Assembly: GCA_004298015.1 (NCBI GenBank)
Contig: SCSE01000074.1
Coordinates: forward strand, 1-46,947
Direction: 5' to 3'
Source: Rhodanobacter sp.
GTDB lineage: Bacteria > Pseudomonadota > Gammaproteobacteria > Xanthomonadales > Rhodanobacteraceae
Length of the DNA stretch: 46,947 nt
The notes under the pieces are model-generated. The model ran no database searches and was not told where the DNA came from. It was given only the letters and a program-made list of their open reading frames with translations. Below, one piece after another: positions 28,259 to 35,766 of this stretch. A program made the translations under genes and the position numbers. Position 1 is the first letter of the stretch; the number at the start of each line of letters is the position of its first letter.

Positions 28259-28996
28259 ATGAAGATCGCCGACGTCAAGGCGCAAGCCTTCGCCATGCCG
28301 CTTACCAGCCCCGCGTTTCCGCCGGGGCCGTATCGTTTCGTCAACCGTGAATTTCTGGTCATCACCTACCGCACCGACCTCGATGCGTTGCGTGCGGTGG
28401 TCCCCGAGCCGCTGGAAGTCACCGAACCGCTGGTGAAGTACGAGTTCATTCGCATGCCCGATTCCACCGGCTTCGGCGACTACAGCGAGTCCGGCCAGGT
28501 GATACCGGTCAGCTTCGGCGGCAAGCAGGGTGGTTATGTTCACTCAATGTATCTCAACGATCACCCGCCGATTGCCGGTGGCCGGGAGCTATGGGGCTTT
28601 CCCAAGAAGCTGGCCAGTCCGCAACTGGAGACCGAGATCGACACCCTGGTCGGCACGCTCGACTACGGCAAGGTGCGCGTCGCCAAGGCCACCATGGGCT
28701 ACAAGCACCGTGAGGCCGATCAGGCAAAGGTGCTGGCCGCGTTGGCCGCACCGAACTTCCTGCTGAAGATCATCCCGCATGTCGACGGTACGCCACGCAT
28801 CTGCGAGCTGGTGCGTTATTTCACCAGCAACGTGACCCTGAAGGGCGCATGGAGCGGACCGGGCTCACTCGAGCTGCATCCCCATGCGCTGGCCCCGGTG
28901 GCCAACCTGCCCGTACTCAAGGTCGAATCGGCGCTGCATTTCGTCTGCGATCTCACCCTCGACCTGGGCGAGGTGGTGCATGACTATCTGGCCTGA
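28259..28996 (+). CDS. adc: Acetoacetate decarboxylase
   Basis: It converts acetoacetate to acetone and CO2 by a Schiff-base mechanism. The 245 residues contain the catalytic Lys pair in [11 protein letters not shown] (Lys116/117 here; Lys115/116 in the clostridial enzyme), and conserved Arg/Glu-rich segments such as [17 protein letters not shown] and [11 protein letters not shown]. The start is ATG 28259, with GGAG six bases upstream; the ATG at 28247 lacks such a site. It lies 112 bp after bdhA, whose product would supply its substrate. Confidence 0.88.
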   Translation: MKIADVKAQAFAMPLTSPAFPPGPYRFVNREFLVITYRTDLDALRAVVPEPLEVTEPLVKYEFIRMPDSTGFGDYSESGQVIPVSFGGKQGGYVHSMYLNDHPPIAGGRELWGFPKKLASPQLETEIDTLVGTLDYGKVRVAKATMGYKHREADQAKVLAALAAPNFLLKIIPHVDGTPRICELVRYFTSNVTLKGAWSGPGSLELHPHALAPVANLPVLKVESALHFVCDLTLDLGEVVHDYLA

Positions 28997-29023
28997 CCAA
29001 CACGTTCGCCACGGAGCGCACCG

Positions 29024-30232
29024 ATGAGCACGCAGAACAGGACACGGGCAGACGGCAAGAGCGCGAGCCCACGCCCGGCCAAGGCGCCTGAGCGCGAGGC
29101 CCAAACCCGGTCCGACACCGTGCTGGTGCTGCAGGGCGGCGGCGCGCTGGGTGCCTACCAGGGCGGCGTCTATGAAGCGATGGCCCAGGCCGGGTTGCTG
29201 CCGAACTGGGTTGCCGGCATTTCCATCGGTGCGCTCAACGCGGCGATCATTGCCGGCAATCCACCCGAGCGACGGGTGGAGCAACTGCACGCGTTCTGGG
29301 ACACCATCTGCAAGCCGCCCTTCTTTCCCGCGCCACTGGCCGCGCCGCTTTTTGACAGCTTGCAATGGCCGCTGCGCATGCGTCACGGACTGAGCGACCT
29401 GGCGGCCTGGCGTGGACTGACCGAGGGCCAGGCCGGGTTCTTCCGGCCGCGTATACCGTCACCGCTGCTGCCCGGTCGCCGCGATCCGGCGACGACGAGC
29501 TGGTACGACACCAGCCCGTTGCGCAGCACCCTGGAGCGACTGGTGGATTTCGATCGGATCAACGACCCGCGCGCGATGCGCGTGTCGGTCGGCGCGGTCA
29601 ATGTGCGCAGTGGCAATTTCGCCTACTTCGACAATACCGAGATGCACCTGCGCGCCGAACATTTCATGGCGTCCGGCGCGTTGCCGCCGGGCTTTCCGGC
29701 GGTGGAGATCGATGGCGAGTTCTACTGGGATGGCGGCATGGTCTCCAATACGCCCTTGTACCAGGTACTGACCCAACGCTCGCGGCAAGATGCGCTGATC
29801 TTCCAGGTCGATCTGTGGAGCGCACAGGGCGAGGGGCCGCGCGACCTTGGCGAAGTGGCGACCCGCTCGAAGGATATCCAGTTTTCCAGCCGCACCCGGA
29901 TGGTGACCGACTACATGCGCCAGGCGCAGGAGCAGCAGCGCTTGCTGCACGACCTGCTGGCACTGGTGCCGCCAGATCGGCATGACGAGCCGGCTTACCG
30001 CGAGGCCGAGAAACGGGCTTCGCCGGCGCTGACCAATCTGGTGCATCTGATCTATCGCAACAAGTCTTATGAAGGGCAGTACAAGGATTTCGAATTCAGC
30101 GCCAGCAGCATGCGTCAGCATTGGGGCAGCGGCCTGGACGACATGCGGCATACGCTGGAGCATCCACATTGGCTGAGCGCAGCGACGCCCGGGCACCCCT
30201 TCGTGACGCACGACGTGCATCGCAACGACTGA
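29024..30232 (+). CDS. Patatin-like phospholipase
   Basis: A serine hydrolase of the patatin fold, 402 residues, cleaving acyl ester lipids. The oxyanion motif GGGALGAYQGG is followed by the nucleophile Ser67 in GISIGALNAA and the dyad Asp236 in YWDGGMVSNTP. The C-terminal 120 residues (KDIQFSSRTRMVTDYMRQAQ onward) match the extension found in bacterial patatins encoded next to bdhA. A short basic, Ala/Pro-rich N-terminus precedes the domain; no signal peptide is seen. It starts 27 bp after adc with GGAG upstream. In Legionella a bdhA-patatin (patD) operon is known, so the pairing is not accidental. Confidence 0.87.
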   Translation: MSTQNRTRADGKSASPRPAKAPEREAQTRSDTVLVLQGGGALGAYQGGVYEAMAQAGLLPNWVAGISIGALNAAIIAGNPPERRVEQLHAFWDTICKPPFFPAPLAAPLFDSLQWPLRMRHGLSDLAAWRGLTEGQAGFFRPRIPSPLLPGRRDPATTSWYDTSPLRSTLERLVDFDRINDPRAMRVSVGAVNVRSGNFAYFDNTEMHLRAEHFMASGALPPGFPAVEIDGEFYWDGGMVSNTPLYQVLTQRSRQDALIFQVDLWSAQGEGPRDLGEVATRSKDIQFSSRTRMVTDYMRQAQEQQRLLHDLLALVPPDRHDEPAYREAEKRASPALTNLVHLIYRNKSYEGQYKDFEFSASSMRQHWGSGLDDMRHTLEHPHWLSAATPGHPFVTHDVHRND

Positions 30233-30257
30233 ACATCAACCAAGGAAGCACGGCGGC

Positions 30258-31121
30258 ATGACGATCAAGGCGGCATTTATCGGACTGGGCGCGATGGGTG
30301 CGCCGATGGCGGGGCATCTGAAGGCACGCGGCCTGCTGCACGCGGTAGCCAATCGGACCCACGCCAAGGCCGAGGCACTGGCCCGGCAGCTTGGCGTGCA
30401 TGCTCCGGCCACCCTGGATGAGCTGGCGGCGAGCTGCGACATCGTCGCCCTGTGTGTTACCGCCGATGCCGATGTCCTGGCGACGGTCGAGGCCCTGGCC
30501 CCGCATCTCAAGTCCGGTGCCATCGTGATCGATCATTCCACCGTCGCACCGGATACCGCGAAGCAGGCGGCGGCGCGGCTGGCCGCGGTCGGTGCGCACT
30601 TCCTCGACGCGCCGGTGTCCGGTGGCGTCGAGGGTGCGAAGAACGGCAAGCTGTCGGTGATGGTTGGTGGCGACGCCGCGGTGCTCGAACGCGCCCGCCC
30701 GGTACTGGAAGCCTATGCGCTGCGGGTCACCCATCTCGGTGCCGTCGGCTCAGGTCAGGCCACCAAGGCGGTCAACCAGGTGCTGGTGGCCGGGATTGCC
30801 CAGGCGGTGTGCGAGGGTCTGGCGCTGGGCGAAGCTCTCGGTCTCGACCCGGAACGCCTGCTTCCCACGCTCGGGGCCGGTGCGGCCGGCAACTGGTTCC
30901 TGGAAAAGCGCGGCGCCACCATGCTGCGCGATGAGTTCAGCGTCGGCTTCAAACTGGGCCTGTTGCACAAGGATCTGGCCATCGTCAACGGCATCGCGCA
31001 GACGGCGGGTACCGACCGCGCGGTGATCGAAAAGTCGCTGGCCGACTATGCCGAGTTGATGCGCCAAGGCTACGCTGACGAAGATATTTCAGCGCTGCTG
31101 CGGCTCAAGCGCAAGCCCTGA
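30258..31121 (+). CDS. NAD(P)-dependent beta-hydroxyacid dehydrogenase (HIBADH family)
   Basis: A 287-residue enzyme of the 3-hydroxyisobutyrate dehydrogenase family. It shows the Rossmann [13 protein letters not shown] at the N-terminus, the substrate-binding [19 protein letters not shown], and the catalytic Lys at about residue 170 in [11 protein letters not shown]. Substrate could be 3-hydroxyisobutyrate, tartronate semialdehyde or another small beta-hydroxyacid; the sequence does not decide. It follows the patatin gene by 25 bp and ends the apparent bdhA operon, facing the SPOR gene. The 242 bp between the two stops show no gene. Confidence 0.85.
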   Translation: MTIKAAFIGLGAMGAPMAGHLKARGLLHAVANRTHAKAEALARQLGVHAPATLDELAASCDIVALCVTADADVLATVEALAPHLKSGAIVIDHSTVAPDTAKQAAARLAAVGAHFLDAPVSGGVEGAKNGKLSVMVGGDAAVLERARPVLEAYALRVTHLGAVGSGQATKAVNQVLVAGIAQAVCEGLALGEALGLDPERLLPTLGAGAAGNWFLEKRGATMLRDEFSVGFKLGLLHKDLAIVNGIAQTAGTDRAVIEKSLADYAELMRQGYADEDISALLRLKRKP

Positions 31122-31363
31122 AAGCGCCTGGCCGGGTTCGCCCATCCGCAGCAGGATCGATCTGACCTGCCGCCGTACAAAACCGCTCGAACGGCATCAG
31201 GATGTCGAAGGGCGCGCCAAGGTCAGCTTTCCGCGGGTGGGCCGCTCAGCGGTTGAGAACATATCGAACGCCGCAGCGAGAGTGCTGCCAGGGGTTCGTT
31301 GCGGGCAAGTCCGCACCGGCGTCTGACGACGATTACGGTAGGCGGACAATTTTCCCCGGCCTC

Positions 31364-32056
31364 TCAGTTGCCTTCCTTCAGCGCAATCGCCTTGATCCCG
31401 GCACTGGCCAGCTGCTGCTTGGTCGACTCCAGCTGGGTGGCGGAGCGGAATGGCCCCAGACGTACCCGATGAAAGACCTGGCCGCCTATATTGACGGACT
31501 GCACCTTGGCGACAAAACCCTGCAGCGCGAGCTTCGCCTTGAGGGTTTCCGCGTCGGCGGCGTTCGGGAAGGCACCGACCTGCAGCAGATAGCCACTGCC
31601 GGAGGATGGCGTCATCGCGCTGGCAGGCGCGGCGGTGATGTTGACGCGGTCCACGGCGGGTAGATTGGCGGCGGCGGACTGTTGCTGTTGTGCCTGCTGC
31701 TGGGCGGCGAGCTGCTTCTGCTGTTGCTCGGCATGCGCCTGGGCACTGATCTCGGCATCCGGAATACGCACTTCTTTTTCGGACAGTACCGAGTAGAAAT
31801 CGTATTGCGGTTTCTTCGCCGCGCTGCCGCTGGCGGCCGGTTCGAGTACACCGAGGGAGCTGCCTTGCTGGGCGGTCGCCTGCGGGTTCGCCCTGGGGCC
31901 GGCAGGCTTGCGCAGGCTGGTCATCAGGCTGCCGCGCATCATGAAGATCATCAGGACGCCGCCGAGCAGGATTCCGATGGCGATATAACCCCAGATCGGA
32001 AAGCCCTTGCGGCCATTGCGGACGGCCTGGCGGCCCTTGCCTTTGCGTGTTGCCAT
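31364..32056 (-). CDS. SPOR-domain membrane protein (FtsN-like)
   Basis: A 230-residue bitopic protein with a basic cytoplasmic start (MATRKGKGRQAVRNGRKGFP), one membrane helix (WGYIAIGILLGGVLMIFMM), a Gln/Ala-rich periplasmic linker, and a C-terminal SPOR domain (YLLQVGAFPNAADAETLKAK ... RVRLGPFRSATQLESTKQQL). SPOR domains bind denuded peptidoglycan at the division septum. The ATG shares its first base with the TAA stop of the argS relic, and its ribosome site GGAGA lies inside that relic, showing the two were once a coupled argS-SPOR operon. Confidence 0.85.
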   Translation of the reverse strand: MATRKGKGRQAVRNGRKGFPIWGYIAIGILLGGVLMIFMMRGSLMTSLRKPAGPRANPQATAQQGSSLGVLEPAASGSAAKKPQYDFYSVLSEKEVRIPDAEISAQAHAEQQQKQLAAQQQAQQQQSAAANLPAVDRVNITAAPASAMTPSSGSGYLLQVGAFPNAADAETLKAKLALQGFVAKVQSVNIGGQVFHRVRLGPFRSATQLESTKQQLASAGIKAIALKEGN

Positions 32057-32835
32057 TACATGTTCTCCGGGGCACTCAGGCCCAATAAATCCAGCCCATT
32101 TTTCAATACTTACCTGGCAACTGCCACCAGGGTGAGGCGCGCATGGCGCAATATGGCATCGTCGACCAGAAGCGGGTGTGCGTTGTAGCAGGTGTGAAAC
32201 GCATGGGTCAGCTCGCGCAGTCAGGCGGAAACCCAGTGCGGCGCCAGCTGGATCGCCGCGGTCTCGACCCACCCGGGAAATTTCAACAGCTTGCTCAGCG
32301 GGATCTGCTCATGTTCCTGATCCAGCCGGGTCAAGTGTTGCAGACCCGCCTGCAGATCGACCGTGAAGCCCGGGCCGGTGGCCTGGCCCAACATGCTGCA
32401 GATCCGTATCCGTGCGTGAGCATACTGGATGTCGTGCACTGGATTGTCATCAAACGCCATCGGCGAGTTCAAGATAGGCAAGCGTGCGATCGGCGATATA
32501 GTCGCCGCGGCAGCTTTTGTGCGGCCAGCGGCTGTCATCGGGGCTGATGCCGCGCGCACGCGCGTGGTATCGAGATGGCCCGGTTGGCGATCCGCATGCC
32601 GGCTCGCTGTAGTAAAACTCGGGTTTTCCGTTCCAGCCGGGGCATCGAGCCACCGTCCGAGACAGTCGCCGATCACCGCGGCGCACCCTTCGCCGACGTG
32701 CGATGGATCGGTCGGCCTGGCCGAAAAACCTTCTACGCCGACCGTGCCGGTATCCCGTGGTGCTGCGGCTGCAGGCATCGCCCTGTTCCAGGATGTGCCG
32801 CACTCCGTGGTGATACGCGGCCGTCGCCGCGCACC
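32056..32835 (-). pseudogene. argS: Arginyl-tRNA synthetase relic, multiply broken
   Basis: Pieces of ArgS are legible on the minus strand in changing frames: AAYHHGVRHILEQGDA; then GVEGFSARPTDPSHVGEG, corresponding to the GVEFVSANPTGPLHVGHG signature with the HIGH-like motif lost; then EFYYSEPACG ... ARARGISPDD ... GDYIAD; then, after deletion of the KMSK-bearing middle, DDNPVHDIQYAHARI. The C-terminal anticodon-binding part ([20 protein letters not shown] ... VLKNGLDLLGLSAPENM) is in one frame but broken by TGA at 32221 and TAA near 32110. The N-terminus is missing. No working ArgS can come from this locus, so a functional copy must exist elsewhere in the genome. Confidence 0.85.
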
Positions 32836-33113
32836 GGCTCACGGCGCGGAACAGTATGCCGCATCGCGGCATCGGGATTGTGGATAACTCTGTGGGCAAC
32901 GATGCCGGTTTGCTGCCGACACCGTGTAATAGCTCCTGGAAATTCACGTTTTTAAAGAAATAATCATTTTATATCAATGTGTTGTATCGTGTAGCTAGAG
33001 CAAAAGGCAGCGTCGTGGGGCCCGCTGGCGATGTACCCGCCATGTGCATAAATACCGGGGCTGATTTCGACCATGGGCAGCGGGTACTTGCCGCTACCGT
33101 TGGCGTCATCGGC
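32836..33113. other. Gene-free stretch upstream of the sRNA candidate
   Basis: No gene is supported here. The left part continues the decayed sequence beyond the recognisable argS relic. An AT-rich block at about 32948-32990 stands out from the high-GC surroundings and may hold an old or active promoter, but no clear element pair was found. A minus-strand frame at 33214-32969 has no homology signal or ribosome site. Confidence 0.5.
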
Positions 33114-33141
33114 TTGTCATGCCGCGCTGCGAAACTATAAC
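33114..33141 (+). promoter_or_regulatory. Sigma-70-like promoter of the sRNA candidate
   Basis: TTGTCA (33114-33119) and TATAAC (33136-33141) are separated by 16 bp, each matching consensus in five of six positions. Transcription would begin at about 33148. No protein gene follows on this strand before a terminator. Confidence 0.55.
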
Positions 33142-33147
33142 GGTGCC

Positions 33148-33242
33148 TGACGTGACCTCCCCTCATGACACGGCATGCGGAGACGCCGCTCTCTCCTCTC
33201 CCCAAATCGGCCACTCGGCGCGGGTCCTCCCGCGCCGTTTTT
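33148..33242 (+). ncRNA. Candidate C-rich small regulatory RNA, about 95 nt
   Basis: The segment between a good promoter and a Rho-independent terminator contains no open frame of note. Near its 5' end CCTCCCC lies between CGTG and CACG, which can pair to expose it in a loop. GCGG-AGACG-CCGC can form a second short hairpin. A pyrimidine tract (CTCTCTCCTCTCCCC) is predicted single-stranded before the terminator stem. Exposed C-rich loops that pair with G-rich ribosome-binding regions are the hallmark of sRNAs such as Xanthomonas sX13; whether this is a homologue or a new sRNA cannot be decided here. It is transcribed toward the 3' end of radC. Confidence 0.5.
33217..33242 (+). terminator. Rho-independent terminator
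   Basis: GGCGCGGG (33217-33224) and CCCGCGCC (33229-33236) form a perfect 8-bp GC stem with a TCCT loop, followed by GTTTTT. It is oriented for the + strand, where the only upstream unit is the sRNA candidate. Confidence 0.8.
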
Positions 33243-33267
33243 GTTGCCAGGGATCAGTAGTTCCAGA

Positions 33268-33939
33268 TCAGATCAATCCGCGGGATGCCATCGAAACGGG
33301 CTCACCGCTGCCGATGACCAGGTGATCGAGCACGCGGACGCCGACCAGTTGCAGCGCGTCGCGCAATTGATGGGTGATTGCCCGGTCTGCAGCGCTCGGC
33401 TCCGCCACGCCGGAGGGATGGTTGTGCGCGAAGATCACGGCACACGCATTGTGCTGAAGACACGCCCGCACCACCTCCCTGGGGTGCACGCTGGCACCGT
33501 CGACGGTACCGCGGAACAACTCCTCGAAAGCCAGCACACGGTGCCGATTGTCCAGATACAGGCAGCCGAAGACCTCATACGGCAGGTGGCGCAAGCGCGC
33601 GCGCAGGTAGTCGCCGCTGTCACGCGGGTTGCCCAGGCTTTGCCGCTGGTGAAGCTCTTCGGCCAAGCTGCGACGGGCCAGCTCAAGTGCGGCGGCGATA
33701 CGCGCCTGCTTGGCCGGTCCCAGGCCACGGGCGCGAATCTGTCGTTCGGGCTGCTCCAGCAGGTTACCGAGGCTGCCGGCCGCCTCCAGCAGTTCGCGAC
33801 CGAGCGCGATGGCATCCTTACCGTGGCTGCCGCTGCCCAGCAATACCGCCAGCAACTCGGCATCGGACAGCGCGGCGCTGCCGCGCGCCAGCAATTTTTC
33901 ACGGGGACGCTCGCCCTTGGGCCACTCGCGGATGCTCAT
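33268..33939 (-). CDS. radC: RadC-like JAB-domain protein
   Basis: A 223-residue RadC family protein: N-terminal helix-hairpin-helix part (SDAELLAVLLGSGSHGKDAI ... ARGLGPAKQARIAAALELARR) and a C-terminal JAB1/MPN metalloprotease-like domain with the zinc motif HNHPSG and a distal conserved Asp. Its cellular function is unclear despite the name (a DNA-repair role was withdrawn for E. coli). The start is ATG 33939 (MSIREWPKGERPREKLL, the family's usual opening); the long frame to 34404 runs antisense to coaBC. It is divergent from coaBC, the arrangement common in Proteobacteria. Confidence 0.92.
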   Translation of the reverse strand: MSIREWPKGERPREKLLARGSAALSDAELLAVLLGSGSHGKDAIALGRELLEAAGSLGNLLEQPERQIRARGLGPAKQARIAAALELARRSLAEELHQRQSLGNPRDSGDYLRARLRHLPYEVFGCLYLDNRHRVLAFEELFRGTVDGASVHPREVVRACLQHNACAVIFAHNHPSGVAEPSAADRAITHQLRDALQLVGVRVLDHLVIGSGEPVSMASRGLI

Positions 33940-34034
33940 GACCGCAGTTTGCGCATTGGCGAGGTCGGCGGGCAGCGGCGGAGCGGAATGATCCGGTAAG
34001 CTTAGGGTCTGCCCGATTGTCAGGCCTGCCTTAC

Positions 34035-35240
34035 ATGACTCTTGCCCAACGCCGCATCTTGCTCGGAGTATCGGGCGGTATCGCCGCCTACAAGTCCTGC
34101 GAGCTGGTTCGCCGCCTGCGCGAACTCGGCGCCGAGGTGCGCGTGGTGATGACCGAGAGCGCCACCCGCTTCGTCGGCGCGGCGACGTTCCAGGCATTGT
34201 CCGGACAGCCGGTTCGGGTCTCGTTGTGGGACGCCTCGGCTGAAGCGGCGATGGGCCACATCGAGTTGGCGCGCTGGGCCGAACGTATCCTGGTGGCCCC
34301 GGCCAGCGCCGACCTGCTGGCGCGGCTGGCGCACGGTCATGCCGACGATCTGTTGAGCACGCTGTGCCTGGCCAGTGCCGCCCCGCTGCAGGTGGCGCCG
34401 GCAATGAACCGGCAGATGTGGGCGCATCCAGCCGTTCAGGCGAATATCCAGACGTTGCAGCGGCGCGGCGTGCAAGTGTTGGGGCCGGCGTCGGGCGAGC
34501 AGGCCTGCGGCGATGTCGGCTCCGGCCGCATGCTTGAGCCCCAGGCGCTGCGGGATGCGATGGTGGCGTCGTTCGGCGACGGCATGCTCGCCGGCTTGCG
34601 GGTGCTGGTAAGCGCCGGGCCGACCTACGAGGACATCGACCCGGTACGCTTCATCGGTAACCGCAGCTCCGGGCGGATGGGCTTTGCGCTGGCCGAGGCG
34701 GCGGCACTGGCAGGCGCCTCGGTCACCTTGATCGCCGGGCCGGTAAGTTTGCCGACGCCGACCGGGGTACTGGCGCGCGTCGATGTACGCAGTGCGGCGC
34801 AGATGCACGCGGCGGTGTTAGCCGCTGCTGCCGAGGCGGATATCTACATCGGAACCGCGGCGGTGGGTGACTACCGTCCGGCCGAGGTGGCGACGCGCAA
34901 GCTGAAAAAGAAGGCCGGGGCGGATCTGTTCCTTCAACTGGCGGAAAATCCGGATATCCTGGCCAGCCTGTCGGCGCAGGCCGGACACCCTTTCCTGGTC
35001 GGGTTTGCTGCCGAGACGCATGATGTGTTGCCCTATGCGCATGAAAAATTGCAGCGCAAGGGACTGGATATGATCGCGGCCAATCAGGTAGGCGAAGGGA
35101 TCGGCTTCGAGGCCAGCGACAACGCGCTCAGCGTGGTCTGGAACGGAGGTTCGATCGACCTGGCGCGAGCCTCAAAATCGGTGCTCGCGCGCCAGTTGGT
35201 GGCGATCCTGGCCGAACGCTACCGGGCGGCGCGAGCATGA
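34035..35240 (+). CDS. coaBC: Bifunctional phosphopantothenoylcysteine decarboxylase / synthetase CoaBC
   Basis: It makes 4'-phosphopantetheine for coenzyme A. The N-terminal CoaC flavoprotein decarboxylase shows [18 protein letters not shown], the substrate motif PAMNRQMW and the active Cys in [10 protein letters not shown]. The C-terminal CoaB synthetase shows [20 protein letters not shown] and the Lys motif [10 protein letters not shown]. Total 401 residues, as usual. ATG 34035 is chosen over the TTG at 34017. The stop overlaps dut by four bases (ATGA). Confidence 0.95.
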   Translation: MTLAQRRILLGVSGGIAAYKSCELVRRLRELGAEVRVVMTESATRFVGAATFQALSGQPVRVSLWDASAEAAMGHIELARWAERILVAPASADLLARLAHGHADDLLSTLCLASAAPLQVAPAMNRQMWAHPAVQANIQTLQRRGVQVLGPASGEQACGDVGSGRMLEPQALRDAMVASFGDGMLAGLRVLVSAGPTYEDIDPVRFIGNRSSGRMGFALAEAAALAGASVTLIAGPVSLPTPTGVLARVDVRSAAQMHAAVLAAAAEADIYIGTAAVGDYRPAEVATRKLKKKAGADLFLQLAENPDILASLSAQAGHPFLVGFAAETHDVLPYAHEKLQRKGLDMIAANQVGEGIGFEASDNALSVVWNGGSIDLARASKSVLARQLVAILAERYRAARA

Positions 35241-35707
35241 GCGGTCAGCCGGTGATCGACATCGAGCTGAAGATACTCGACCCCCGCCTGGGCGACAGCA
35301 TCGCCCTGCCTGAAGCCGCGACAGCGGGCAGCGCCGGCATGGATCTGCGCGCCGCGATCGCGGCGCCACTGACGCTGGCGCCGGGCGAGAGTGCGCTGGT
35401 GCCCAGCGGTATGGCGATCCACATCGGTGATCCGGGCTGGTGTGCGCTGATCGTCCCGCGCTCGGGCCTGGGTCACAAGTACGGCCTGGTGATGGGAAAC
35501 CTGGTCGGTGTGATCGATGCCGACTATCAGGGCCCGCTGATGATTTCATGCTGGAATCGCGGTAACCGGCCGTACACGCTGGCGGTCGGCGATCGTATCG
35601 CGCAATTGTTGCTGGTGCCGGTGGGGCGGCCCAGGTTGAATGTCGTGAACGACTTTGCGCCCAGCGAGCGTGGCGACGGCGGGTTCGGCTCAACGGGCAT
35701 CCAGTAA
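35237..35707 (+). CDS. dut: Deoxyuridine 5'-triphosphate nucleotidohydrolase
   Basis: A trimeric dUTPase that removes dUTP and supplies dUMP for thymidylate. The 156 residues contain all five family motifs: [30 protein letters not shown] with the catalytic Asp, [18 protein letters not shown], and the flexible C-terminal GDGGFGSTG. Its ATG overlaps the coaBC stop, so it is translationally coupled. Confidence 0.95.
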   Translation: MSGQPVIDIELKILDPRLGDSIALPEAATAGSAGMDLRAAIAAPLTLAPGESALVPSGMAIHIGDPGWCALIVPRSGLGHKYGLVMGNLVGVIDADYQGPLMISCWNRGNRPYTLAVGDRIAQLLLVPVGRPRLNVVNDFAPSERGDGGFGSTGIQ

Positions 35708-35766
35708 CGCGGGTGGCCTCGCGGCGAGGGCACCCGATCACCAGACAAGGTCTGTGGGGAATGGAT

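Noticed and set aside
32969..33214. Minus-strand 81-codon frame upstream of the argS relic
   Set aside because: No ribosome site or recognisable motif, and it runs antisense through the promoter and body of the sRNA candidate.
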